64,000 bases of DNA from Kutzneria sp035492655 (lineage in GTDB: Bacteria > Actinomycetota > Actinomycetes > Mycobacteriales > Pseudonocardiaceae), in contig DATJJB010000383.1 in NCBI GenBank assembly GCA_035492655.1, positions 38,121 to 102,120 of the forward strand, written 5' to 3'. Positions 43,548 to 51,772 of the stretch are shown here, in pieces. The notes below the pieces were generated by a model, which was not told the DNA's origin, ran no database searches, and was given only the letters and a program-made list of their open reading frames with translations. Every line of letters starts with the position of its first letter. Within the stretch, counting starts at the first letter, position 1. The translations under genes were made by a program, and so were the position numbers.

Positions 43548-44993
43548 ATGAGTTCTCCCGACCCGCGGCGACCAGGAGGGCCGGGCGGGGCGTCGCTGGG
43601 CTGGACGCTCGGCCTGACCTCCGTCGCCTACTTCATGGTCGCCCTGGACGCGCTGGTCGTCGTCACGGCGCTGCCCGCCATCGACCGCAGCCTGCACGCC
43701 AGCGTGTCCATGTTGCAGTGGACCATCAACGGCTACGGCCTGGCCTGGGCGGCCGGCATCATCACCGCGGCGGCGCTCGGCGACCTGTACGGCCGGCGGC
43801 GGGTGTTCACCATCGGCGTCGCGTTGTTCACGCTGTCGTCGGCGGTGTGCGCGGTCTCGCCGGACATCGGCGTGCTCATCGCCGCGCGGGTGTGCCAGGG
43901 GCTCGGCGCGGCGATCACCCTGCCGCTGAGCCTGACCATCCTGGCCGGCGTGTTCCCGGCGGAGAAGCGCGGCACCATCGTCGGCATCTGGGGCGGCATC
44001 GGCGGCCTGGCCATCGCGTGCGGCCCGCTGGTCGGCGGGGCGCTGACCCAGAGCCTTGGCTGGAACTGGGTGTTCTGGCTGAACGTGCCGATCGGCGCCG
44101 TCCTGCTGCTGCTGATTCCGTTGCGCATCAAGGAGTCGCACGGGCCGGGCACGCGGCTGGACATCCCCGGTGTGGTGCTGGTGACCGGCGGGGCGGCGGC
44201 CCTGGTGTGGGCACTGGTCCGCACGGCCGACGTCGGCTGGGGCGGCGCGGACGTGATCGGCGGACTGGTCGCCGGCGTGGTGCTGATCGCCGCGTTCCTG
44301 TTCTGGGAGCAGCGGGCCGCCCAGCCCTTGTTGCCGCTGCGGCTGTTCCGCATCGTCACGTTCAGCGCGGCCAACCTGACCGGCTTCCTGATGACCGCCG
44401 CGCTGTTGTCGGCCGGTGTCTTCGCCTCGCAGTACTTCCAGTTCGCGCGGGGCGCCACGCCGTTCGAGGCGGGGGCCTACCTGCTGCCGATGATGATCAT
44501 GCCGTTGCTGATCGCGCCGCTGGCCGGCATGGCCGCCGACCGGATCGGGCCGCGCCCGTTGATCGTCGTCGGGCTGCTCCTGCTGGCCGGCGGCACGGGC
44601 TGGTTCGCCGTCGCGGCCACCACGACGGTCGGCTACGGGGCGCTGGTGGTGCCGTTGGTGCTGGCCGGTGCCGGCATCGCCATGTCGCAGGCGACGACGC
44701 CGACCGCGGCGCTGAGCTCGGTGCCCCGCGAGGACATGGGCCGCGCCTCCGGCACGCAGAGCACCCTGACGCGCTTCGGCGGCGCGTTCGGCGTGGCGAT
44801 CACGACCGCCGCGTTCGCGGCCAACGGCCACCTCGGCTCGCCGGCCACCGTGGTGCCCGGCGTGCAGGCCGCGATGCTGACGGCGGGGGCGTTCGCGCTG
44901 ATCGGCGCACTGGTCGCGCTGCTGATCCGCACCCCGCGCAAGCCGGCCGCGGCGGCCCCGGCGCGGCCGGCGAGGATCGGCGCGGAACGCTGA
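43548..44993 (+). CDS. DHA2-family (14-TMS) drug efflux MFS
   Basis: 481 residues with about 14 hydrophobic segments. The first helix ends in LDALVVVTALPAI, the DHA2 signature, and GDLYGRRRVF and the motif C-like WGGIGGLAIACGPLVGGAL are present. EmrB/QacA-type pumps export lipophilic drugs; SgcB of C-1027 belongs to this class. Separated from the SgcJ-like operon by a terminator and 76 bp, it is a candidate self-resistance exporter for the enediyne. Confidence 0.9.
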   Translation: MSSPDPRRPGGPGGASLGWTLGLTSVAYFMVALDALVVVTALPAIDRSLHASVSMLQWTINGYGLAWAAGIITAAALGDLYGRRRVFTIGVALFTLSSAVCAVSPDIGVLIAARVCQGLGAAITLPLSLTILAGVFPAEKRGTIVGIWGGIGGLAIACGPLVGGALTQSLGWNWVFWLNVPIGAVLLLLIPLRIKESHGPGTRLDIPGVVLVTGGAAALVWALVRTADVGWGGADVIGGLVAGVVLIAAFLFWEQRAAQPLLPLRLFRIVTFSAANLTGFLMTAALLSAGVFASQYFQFARGATPFEAGAYLLPMMIMPLLIAPLAGMAADRIGPRPLIVVGLLLLAGGTGWFAVAATTTVGYGALVVPLVLAGAGIAMSQATTPTAALSSVPREDMGRASGTQSTLTRFGGAFGVAITTAAFAANGHLGSPATVVPGVQAAMLTAGAFALIGALVALLIRTPRKPAAAAPARPARIGAER

Positions 44994-45065
44994 ACGCGAT
45001 CACGCGAACCGGGTACGGTGGCCGGGACACCGGCCGCCGGTCACCCGGACCCGCTGGAGGAACTG

Positions 45066-45458
45066 GTGAAGTACGCGCTGCTGATCTACAACGCGCCGGA
45101 CACCCGGGCCGAGGTCCGGCCCGAGTCCGACGACGCGTACGAGGACTGGGTCGCCTTCTACCAGGCGGCCCGGGAAGCGGGCGTGTACGTCGCCGCCGAG
45201 GGCCTGGACGACGTCGACACCGCGACGACCGTGCGCCGCTCCGCCGGCAAGCTGCTGCTGACCGACGGTCCGTTCGCGGAGACCAAGGAGCATCTGTTCG
45301 GCTTCTACCTGATCGACGCGCCGGACCTGGACGCGGCGATCGAGTGGGCCTCGAAGATGCCGGTGCTGCGCCGCGGCGCGGTGGAGATCCGGCCGCTGCT
45401 CGCGGAGAGCCCGATCGGACTCCAGGCCGGGCGGGCCGCCCACCGCACCGCGGAATGA
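45066..45458 (+). CDS. YCII/DGPF-domain protein
   Basis: 130 residues from a GTG with CTGGAGGAA upstream. It has the YCII-related fold with KYALLIYNAPD at the start and the DGPF signature LLTDGPFAETKEHLFGFYLIDAPDLDAAIEW. These small proteins are encoded beside ECF42-type sigma factors; their chemistry is unknown. The stop overlaps the sigma gene start (ATGA). Confidence 0.92.
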   Translation: MKYALLIYNAPDTRAEVRPESDDAYEDWVAFYQAAREAGVYVAAEGLDDVDTATTVRRSAGKLLLTDGPFAETKEHLFGFYLIDAPDLDAAIEWASKMPVLRRGAVEIRPLLAESPIGLQAGRAAHRTAE

Positions 45459-46687
45459 GCTCAGCCGGACAGCTGGACCAGGTCTTCCGCGAGGAGTGGC
45501 CGACCGTCGTCGCCACGCTCGCCCGCCGGCTCGGCGACCTGCAACAGGCCGAGGACGCCGCGCAGGAGGCGTTCGCCGCCGCCGCGGCCGTCTGGCCGAC
45601 GTCGGGGCTGCCGCCCAAGCCCGGCGCGTGGCTGACGGTGACCGCGTGGCGCAAGGCGCTGGATCAGTTGCGCCACAACCAGGTCGTGCATGCGCATCTG
45701 GCTGCCCTGACGACGGACCCGGGTGAGGAGGACGGCATCGACGAGGACACGCTCGTCGCGGAGGACGACCGGCTGCGGCTGATCTTCGCCTGCTGTCACC
45801 CCGCGCTGGCCCTCGAGGTGCGGGTCGCGTTGACCCTGCGCTACGTCGCCGGCCTGGACACCAGGGCGATCGCCGGCGCGTTCCTGCTGCCCGAGGCCAC
45901 CCTGGCGCAGCGGCTGGTGCGGGCCAAGCGCAAGATCCGGCAGGCCGGCATCAGCTTCACCGTGCCCGGCGCGGACGCCATCGCCGAGCGGCTGGCCGGC
46001 GTGCAGAGCGTGATCTACCTGGTGTTCAACGAGGGCTACGCGGCCACCGGCGGCGAGCACGTGCTGCGGGTCGAGCTGTGCGACGAGGCGATCTGGCTCG
46101 GCCGGCTGCTGCGCCGGCTGCGGCCCAAGGACGCCGAGACCAGCGGCCTGCTGGCCATGATGCTGCTGCACCACGCGCGATCGGGCGCCCGCCAGCACCC
46201 GGACGGCCGGCCGATCGCGCTGGCCGACCAGGATCGCTCGGCCTGGCATCGCGGCATGATCGACGAGGGGCTGGCCCTGCTGGACGAGGCGATGGCGCTG
46301 CGCGCCCCCGGCCCGTACCAGCTGCAGGCGGCGATCGCCGCCGTGCACGCCGAGGCGGCCACGTTCGAGCAGACCGACTGGCGGCAGATCGCCTTGCTGT
46401 ACGGCGAGTTGGCGCTGATCGCGCCGTCGCCGGTGATCGACGTCAACCGCGCCGTCGCGGCCGGCGAGGCGTTCGGCCCGCGGGCCGGCCTGGCCATCCT
46501 CGAATCGGTGCTGGTGTCGGGCGCGCTGGACCACTACGGCCCGCTGCACGCCGCGCACGCCGACCTGCTGGACCGCGCGGGCGACCGGGACGCGGCCGTG
46601 GTGTCCTGGGAGCGCGCGATCGCGCTGACCAAGAACGAGGCCCAGCGCGCGCAGCTGCGGCGCCGCGCCGGGCTGGCCGACAAGTGA
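45455..46687 (+). CDS. ECF42-type sigma factor with long C-terminal extension
   Basis: 410 residues. Region 2 (LGDLQQAEDAAQEAFAAAAAVWP) and region 4 (TLRYVAGLDTRAIAGAFLLPEATLAQRLVRAKRKI) are followed by about 210 residues of TPR-like DUF6596 extension (GPYQLQAAIAAVHAEA, PSPVIDVNRAVAAGEAFGPRAGL). This architecture and the YCII partner identify group ECF42, controlled through its own C-terminus rather than an anti-sigma factor. A strong terminator follows. Confidence 0.93.
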   Translation: MSSAGQLDQVFREEWPTVVATLARRLGDLQQAEDAAQEAFAAAAAVWPTSGLPPKPGAWLTVTAWRKALDQLRHNQVVHAHLAALTTDPGEEDGIDEDTLVAEDDRLRLIFACCHPALALEVRVALTLRYVAGLDTRAIAGAFLLPEATLAQRLVRAKRKIRQAGISFTVPGADAIAERLAGVQSVIYLVFNEGYAATGGEHVLRVELCDEAIWLGRLLRRLRPKDAETSGLLAMMLLHHARSGARQHPDGRPIALADQDRSAWHRGMIDEGLALLDEAMALRAPGPYQLQAAIAAVHAEAATFEQTDWRQIALLYGELALIAPSPVIDVNRAVAAGEAFGPRAGLAILESVLVSGALDHYGPLHAAHADLLDRAGDRDAAVVSWERAIALTKNEAQRAQLRRRAGLADK

Positions 46688-46690
46688 CAC

Positions 46691-46740
46691 GACCCCGACC
46701 GGCTCCGCCGTTTCGGGTGACGCCAGAGCCGGTCGGGGTC
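46691..46740. terminator. perfect 15-bp hairpin between sigma factor and AraC genes
   Basis: GACCCCGACCGGCTC (46691-46705) pairs exactly with 46726-46740 across a 20-nt loop. It lies between convergent genes and probably ends both transcripts. Confidence 0.85.
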
Positions 46741-46741
46741 C

Positions 46742-47548
46742 TCAGGAGGACGAGCCGGCCCGCGCGCCGGCGACCCACAGGCGGTCGGCGCCCTGGGGAC
46801 GCCAGTCGAGGTCGGGCAGGGCGAACAGGACGGGCACGTCGAGCGGAGTGACCGGGCGCAGCTCGATGTCGAGCGGGATGTCCTTGCCCGGTTGGACGGT
46901 CATGGCGTCTCCACTGTGGACGAACAGCGGCTTGCGCAGCGACGGACACGTGTCGGCGTCCGGGATGGGCACCGCGGCGGCGTGCACGTGCCACACGCCC
47001 GGCGGGACCGCCGGCAGCCGGAGTTCCGCGGTGCCGTCATGCACGTCGACGATGTCACACGAAGACGGCAGGCCTTGCGGCATCGAACTGCCGAACGCGC
47101 CGACGTAGACGCGCACCGGCCGGTCGCAGGCCGGCACGGTCACCCGGCCGTGCAGGACGATCGGCGACTGGGCGGCGCCCTGGATCAGCGACGGCAGCTC
47201 CGAGGCCGTGACCTGGCCGTCGGCCACCGCCCTCAGCAGCAGCCGGTAGCGCACCGGCGACATGCCCACGCTCTGCGTGAACCGGGTGGTGAAGGTGCCG
47301 AGGCTGCTGTATCCGACCTGGTACGAGATCTCGGTGACGCTGAGCGCCGACTCCGCAAGCAACTGCTTCGCATTGTATAATCGAATTGCGGTCAGAAATC
47401 TTCCCGGCGACGTGCCGGTCAGTGACCGAAATGTTCTCGAGAAATAAAATCTACTGAAAAAAGCGGCATTGGCCATCTCCTCGAGCGACAGCCGCTCCCC
47501 GTGCCGTTGCCACATGGTCTCGATGACCCGCTCGACAGCTTCCTCCAC
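46742..47548 (-). CDS. AraC family regulator with N-terminal DNA-binding domain
   Basis: 268 residues. Unusually the two AraC helix-turn-helices are N-terminal (LSLEEMANAAFFSRFYFSRTFRSLTGTSP and SVTEISYQVGYSSLGTFTTRFTQSVGMSPVRYR); the remaining 150 residues look like a beta-rich, cupin-like or transthyretin-like sensor domain. Leu57 is a TTA codon (47378-47380), inside a ~90-bp patch that is markedly A/T-rich for this genome. The upstream region holds two pairs of direct repeats. Target unknown; the nearest genes are the XRE/oxidoreductase pair. Confidence 0.9.
   Translation of the reverse strand: MEEAVERVIETMWQRHGERLSLEEMANAAFFSRFYFSRTFRSLTGTSPGRFLTAIRLYNAKQLLAESALSVTEISYQVGYSSLGTFTTRFTQSVGMSPVRYRLLLRAVADGQVTASELPSLIQGAAQSPIVLHGRVTVPACDRPVRVYVGAFGSSMPQGLPSSCDIVDVHDGTAELRLPAVPPGVWHVHAAAVPIPDADTCPSLRKPLFVHSGDAMTVQPGKDIPLDIELRPVTPLDVPVLFALPDLDWRPQGADRLWVAGARAGSSS
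47378..47380 (-). promoter_or_regulatory. TTA leucine codon in the AraC-family regulator gene
   Basis: Codon 57 of the AraC gene reads TTA on the minus strand, between CGA and TAC codons. It is a candidate bldA-type translational checkpoint placed inside the DNA-binding domain. Confidence 0.6.
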
Positions 47549-48152
47549 TGTTCCCCCCTACCCAACCGGATGCCCCATCCGACCGTTGAGCATTAAATTA
47601 TCGCGGCCTGTGCGTTCCCCCGGGCTCGCCCGCGAGTTCCCCCGAACTTCGCACGGCGGTAGTCAAATGTGAACTGTCAAATGTCTGGCCACCGTAGCAC
47701 GCGCCCCACCACCGGGGAAGCGATTCGACCGGCAGGGGCCGTGCCAACAATTCGTACTATGAACAGGGTGGACGGTAACGGGAAACAATGCCGAACTGTG
47801 CGGTAGCGATGACCGGTTGTCACAACGAAGACGACAAAGCAGACATCGACCGAGCAAACGGTCGCACCGAACCACCTCGTTCGAGGGCATTGACCGTGGC
47901 CGCTACCAGCACAAGTGGTGGTACGCCAGGCCCCACGATGCCCGGTCGGGCTGAATTTCGGCTTTCGCCGCCCGCGCCGACATGGGCCGAACGAGTGACG
48001 GGCAGGGCGTGACCATTTCGGCGCCTGAAAGCGCCGCCGGCCGACCTCTGCTGAATTTGACAGGCTGCGCCGGTATCCCGCCACTGCTCATGACGAAGTG
48101 TGTTCCCTCGGTCGCGCCCCGGCAATTGCTTCTCGGCCGGTCGCGCGCGCCG
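47549..48152. other. 604-bp intergenic region upstream of the AraC gene
   Basis: No convincing gene is seen; open frames here lack codon bias and family motifs. The left half is A/T-richer (ATTAAATTATC at 47592-47602) and contains two pairs of direct repeats: GTTCCCCCG at 47614-47622 and 47636-47644 (22-bp period), and GTCAAATGT at 47662-47670 and 47676-47684 (14-bp period). These probably belong to the AraC gene promoter. Confidence 0.6.
47614..47684. repeat. two pairs of direct repeats, activator-site candidates
   Basis: GTTCCCCCG occurs twice with a 22-bp (two helical turns) period and GTCAAATGT twice with a 14-bp period, all within 71 bp and 66-136 bp upstream of the AraC gene. AraC-type activators usually bind direct repeats. 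Confidence 0.5.
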
Positions 48153-49001
48153 TCAGCGGTGTGCGCGGGCGTCGGCCACCGGATGCCCGTCACCGGTTCC
48201 GGCGTCGAGGCCGGCGAGCAGGCGCAGGCCGTCCTCGGCCGGGCTGCCGGGAACGGCGGACTGGATGATCAGCTCCATGCCGGACGCGTCCGGCAGGTCG
48301 AAGTTCTCCTGGTGCAGTTCCAGCAGACCGACCAGCGGATGCCGGTAGATCTTGGGGCCGTGGGAGCGGGTGCTCACCTCGGCCCGGGCCCAGAGACGGC
48401 GGAAACGCTCGCTGCCCATGGCGAGTTCGCCGATGAGGGAGGCGAGGCGGGGATCGTCCGGGTATTTGCCGGCGGCCAGGCGAAGGTGTCCGACGGCATC
48501 GAGGGTGCAGCGCTCCCACGTGGCGTACAGGCCGCGGTCGGCCTCCTCGAGGAACAGGTGGCGGGCGGTGTTCAGGCCGGGGATCGGACGCCCGTAGAGG
48601 AGGTGGGTCAAGCGGTTGCCGGCCAGCACGTCCAGCCGGTGGTCCATGATCAGCGCGGGGGCGTCGACGACGAGGTCGAGCACCCGGAGCAGCTCGGGGC
48701 GGACGCGTCCGCTGGGGGTTTTGGCCCGGCGCCGGCCTTGTCGGGCCAGCCGGCAGAGGTGGTCGCGCTCGGTGTCGTCGAGGCCGAGCACCCGGGCCAG
48801 CGCGTCGAGCACCTGCTCGGACGGCTGCGTCGCCCGGCCCTGCTCCAGCCGCACGTAGTAGTCGACGCTGACCCCGGACAGGTGCGCGACCTCCTCGCGG
48901 CGCAGCCCCTTCACCCGGCGACGCCGGTCGACGGGAATGCCGACGGCGGCCGGGTCGACCCGGGAGCGCCGGGTCCGCAGGAAGCCCGCGAGATCATCCA
49001 T
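48153..49001 (-). CDS. XRE-family regulator (MmyB-like ligand domain)
   Basis: 282 residues. The N-terminal helix-turn-helix is GLRREEVAHLSGVSVDYYVRLEQGR, followed by the MmyB-like PAS-related domain (ALIMDHRLDVLAGNRLTHLLY, SERFRRLWARAEVSTRSHGPKIYRHPLVGLLEL). Such regulators in actinomycetes usually control a divergent oxidoreductase gene; here that is the NAD(P)H oxidoreductase gene starting 101 bp away. MmyB-like domains may sense fatty-acid-like ligands. Confidence 0.92.
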   Translation of the reverse strand: MDDLAGFLRTRRSRVDPAAVGIPVDRRRRVKGLRREEVAHLSGVSVDYYVRLEQGRATQPSEQVLDALARVLGLDDTERDHLCRLARQGRRRAKTPSGRVRPELLRVLDLVVDAPALIMDHRLDVLAGNRLTHLLYGRPIPGLNTARHLFLEEADRGLYATWERCTLDAVGHLRLAAGKYPDDPRLASLIGELAMGSERFRRLWARAEVSTRSHGPKIYRHPLVGLLELHQENFDLPDASGMELIIQSAVPGSPAEDGLRLLAGLDAGTGDGHPVADARAHR

Positions 49002-49102
49002 GCTCCCAGTATGGCCTCGGCGGCGGCCGTGAAGGTGGTACTGCCGTTACCAGGAACTCCCGTCCCTGAACGGCGGCCGTCGCGGCGGCCAGGATCGACG
49101 GC

Positions 49103-49885
49103 ATGAAGACATTGATCGTCTACGCCCACCCGGAACCGACCTCGCTGAACGGCTCGTTGAAGGACCTCGCAGTGTCCACATTGGAGGGTGCGGGGCATGA
49201 GGTGCGGGTCAGCGATCTGCATGCCCTGAACTGGAAAGCGGTCGTCGACGCCGAGGACTACGGCCCGCACGCCTCGACGCCGCTGGACGTCGTCCGTGAC
49301 TCGGGCCGGGCCTTCGACGCCGGCGCGCTGACCGCGGATGTCCTGGCCGAGCAGGAGAAGCTGCGCTGGGCCGACACCGTGATCTTCCAGTTCCCGCTGT
49401 GGTGGTACACGATGCCGGCGATCCTCAAGGGCTGGGTCGACCGCGTGTTCACCTACCGCTTCGCCTACGGCGTCGGCGAGCACAGCGCCACCAAGTACGG
49501 CGAGCGTTTCGGCGAAGGCACGCTCGCCGGCCGTCGGGCGCTGCTGTCGGTGACCACCGGCGGACCGGAGGCGCACTACGCGGCCCGCGGCGTCAACGGC
49601 CCCATCGACGACCTGCTTTTCCCGATCCAGCACGGGATCCTCTACTACCCCGGCTTGGCGGTGCTGCCGCCGTTCGTGGTGTTCGGCGCGGACAAGATGG
49701 CCCGCGAGGACTACCCGGACGTCGCCAAGGCGTGGGAGCAGCGGCTGCTCACCCTGGCGACGACCGAGCCGATCCCGTTCCGCCGACAGAACTTCGGCGA
49801 CTACGAGATCCCGTCACTGCACCTGAAGGAAGGCCTGGAACCGCTGGGCCGCAGCGGTTTCGGTCTGCACGTCAGGTCCGAGTGA
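49103..49885 (+). CDS. NAD(P)H-dependent flavodoxin-fold oxidoreductase
   Basis: 260 residues. The N-terminal phosphate-binding loop is KTLIVYAHPEPTSLNGSLK; QFPLWWYTMPAILKGWVDRVFTYRFAYG and SVTTGGPEAHY are signatures of the NQO1/MdaB/KefF-like quinone reductases. It transfers two electrons from NAD(P)H to quinones, avoiding radicals. It is divergent from the XRE regulator, which probably represses it. Its end overlaps the convergent ThuA/ricin gene by 14 bp. Confidence 0.93.
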   Translation: MKTLIVYAHPEPTSLNGSLKDLAVSTLEGAGHEVRVSDLHALNWKAVVDAEDYGPHASTPLDVVRDSGRAFDAGALTADVLAEQEKLRWADTVIFQFPLWWYTMPAILKGWVDRVFTYRFAYGVGEHSATKYGERFGEGTLAGRRALLSVTTGGPEAHYAARGVNGPIDDLLFPIQHGILYYPGLAVLPPFVVFGADKMAREDYPDVAKAWEQRLLTLATTEPIPFRRQNFGDYEIPSLHLKEGLEPLGRSGFGLHVRSE

Positions 49886-51044
49886 GAGTGAACGACTGGG
49901 TGGCCGCGCCGGTGCAGGTGGCCAGGGTCAGCGGCCCGGTACCGGCGGTCAGGCACTTCTGCCCGACCTTGCTCACGATGTGCCACGCGCCGCCGGCTTC
50001 GAACACCGCCTGCCACTGCTGATCGTCGGCGCCGGTGAAGCGGGCCAGGCTGCCGTCCGTGCCGAGCGACCGATCGCCGTTGTCGATCCGCAGGTAGGGA
50101 CCGTCCAGCCAGCGGAACCGGAACCGTTGCGCCGCCGAGGTTTCACAGGTGTCCGGCCGGATCGCGCCGGTGGAACCGTCCAGGCACCGGCCCTGGTTGG
50201 TCACGCGCATCCGGGCGTTCGGGTCGATCTGGTCGGCCGAGGCGTTGGTCGGCGTGCCGCCGCCGAGCCACAGCAGGCCGTCGATGATGAACTTGTCCTG
50301 CACCGGATCGGCGAAGGTCGACGACAGCGGCGTGTTGGCCGAGTAGTTCATCGCGTTGTGCCCGAAGTTGGCGTACAGCATCTTGTAGCGCTTGTTCGTC
50401 CACAGGATCGGGTAGTAGCCGCTGTACCAGGACTGCGCCGGGTCCGTGCCGACCGGAAAGCTGGATGCGTCGACCGAGGCCAGCACCTCGATATCGGGGT
50501 TCTTGCGCAGGTCGAATTCCCAGCTGTACCACTCGCTCACGGCCGCGGTCCACGTCGTCGGCAGCCGGCGGGTGGCCGGGTGTCTGGCGTCGGTGTGCAG
50601 CACGGCCGTGGTCGGGGACCAGGTGTTGTCGGCGTACTTCCCGGCGCCCATGAAGGTGTTGTCGAACCAGGGCCAGGTGATGTCCTCGTCGTTGTACCCC
50701 GAGTAGTGGAAGCCGAAATAGGCGCCGCCGTGCTCCACATAACGCTGGAAACCGGCGCGCTGGCCGGGATCGGTGGGAATGTCGTCGAGGAACATCACCA
50801 CATCGGCGCCGGCCTTGGTCAGATCGGTCAGCTGCGTCCAGTCGTTCGTCTGCCGATAGGAGAAGCCGTATCGGCTCCCGGCCTGCGGAAACCAGATCGC
50901 CGCCTCGTTGTCGAACGCGATGTGCGCGGCGTCGGGCCGGCCGGTGTAGAAGGCGAGCACGGTGAACGGGTGCGGCTGCGGCGCGATCACGATTCCCGGT
51001 AACAGGGCGAGCAACGCCAGGATGGCCCGCACCAGCTGTGTCAT
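49872..51044 (-). CDS. secreted ThuA-like protein with ricin-type lectin domain
   Basis: 390 residues; ATG at 51044 after GGGGAG. A signal peptide (LVRAILALLALLPGIVIA) precedes a ThuA/glutamine-amidotransferase-like domain (LAFYTGRPDAAHIAFDNEA ... GADVVMFLDDIPTDP ... YVEHGGAYFGFH). A C-terminal beta-trefoil carries ricin motifs (CLDGSTGAIRPDTC, CLTAGTGPLTLATC). ThuA proteins act on sugars; the lectin domain would anchor the enzyme to extracellular polysaccharide. It is divergent from a second ricin-like secreted protein. Confidence 0.9.
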   Translation of the reverse strand: MTQLVRAILALLALLPGIVIAPQPHPFTVLAFYTGRPDAAHIAFDNEAAIWFPQAGSRYGFSYRQTNDWTQLTDLTKAGADVVMFLDDIPTDPGQRAGFQRYVEHGGAYFGFHYSGYNDEDITWPWFDNTFMGAGKYADNTWSPTTAVLHTDARHPATRRLPTTWTAAVSEWYSWEFDLRKNPDIEVLASVDASSFPVGTDPAQSWYSGYYPILWTNKRYKMLYANFGHNAMNYSANTPLSSTFADPVQDKFIIDGLLWLGGGTPTNASADQIDPNARMRVTNQGRCLDGSTGAIRPDTCETSAAQRFRFRWLDGPYLRIDNGDRSLGTDGSLARFTGADDQQWQAVFEAGGAWHIVSKVGQKCLTAGTGPLTLATCTGAATQSFTLTRT

Positions 51045-51239
51045 CGAACTCCCCAGGTCAGGCCGCCGGACAGGGAGCATGATCGCGAGTCGGCCGGCGG
51101 CCGCGCATCGGCCGAACGACTGACTCCGAAACCGGTTCCGGTCACTGTCCGCGTCGGCTGCAGTGAAACTGCAGCGTCGTTGCAGCCGACAGGCGCAGAT
51201 TTCTCCGCGTCGGATCGAGGAATCGGGGAGGTTCCGAGA

Positions 51240-51731
51240 ATGCTCAAGGAGAAGTCCGGAAAGCGGACGCTGCTCCGCGCGGCCATCGCGCTGGTGGCCC
51301 CGCTACTGATGACGATCATGGTCGCCAACGGCACGGCCAACGCCGCCTGGCGCAACGGGGAGCTGTACAACCTGGCCAAGGCGCAGTGTCTCGACGGCGG
51401 CGGCGGCTGGGTCAGCACCTGGTCGTGCAACGGCTCGTCGGTGCAGATCTGGGTCGACCAGGCGTCCACCAGCAGCCCGTACTACCAGCCGAGGGACAAC
51501 GCCGGCCAGTGCCTCGACGCCGGCCAGGGCAACGGTCTGTTCGGCTGCATCGCCAACGACCAGTACCAGGAGTTCACCGTCGAGAAGGTGCTCAGCACGA
51601 GCGACGGCCGGACCTTCTACCGGTTCCGCGGGGTGCAGGACACCAGCAAGTGCCTCGACGGCGGCCAGAGCCATCAGTCGATGTGGTTCCCGTGCAACGG
51701 CGGCAACTACCAGCTGTGGTCCTGGGCCTGA
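51240..51731 (+). CDS. small secreted ricin-like protein
   Basis: 163 residues from the ATG at 51240, with GGGGAGG upstream. The signal peptide is hydrophobic (LLRAAIALVAPLLMTIMVANGTANA, cleavage after ANA). The mature ~126 residues hold three CLD-containing repeats (QCLDGGGG, QCLDAGQG, KCLDGGQS), each followed by a Q-x-W or similar unit (VQIWVD, YQEFTV, YQLWSW), the beta-trefoil ricin pattern. It is a probable carbohydrate-binding protein without a catalytic domain. Confidence 0.85.
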   Translation: MLKEKSGKRTLLRAAIALVAPLLMTIMVANGTANAAWRNGELYNLAKAQCLDGGGGWVSTWSCNGSSVQIWVDQASTSSPYYQPRDNAGQCLDAGQGNGLFGCIANDQYQEFTVEKVLSTSDGRTFYRFRGVQDTSKCLDGGQSHQSMWFPCNGGNYQLWSWA

Positions 51732-51740
51732 CAAGGTGAG

Positions 51741-51767
51741 CGGGAGGGGCCGACGGCCCCTCCCGCG
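51741..51767. terminator. perfect 12-bp hairpin between ricin-like and SARP genes
   Basis: GCGGGAGGGGCC (51741-51752) pairs with 51756-51767 around a GAC loop, between convergent genes. Confidence 0.85.
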
Positions 51768-51772
51768 TTCGC

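Noticed and set aside
47677..48125. Short open frames in the gap upstream of the AraC gene
   Set aside because: Overlapping on both strands, no ribosome sites, no codon bias and no recognisable motifs.
51180..51239. Upstream TTG start for the small ricin-like protein
   Set aside because: The ATG at 51240 has GGGGAGG in front and gives a standard signal peptide; the extension does not.
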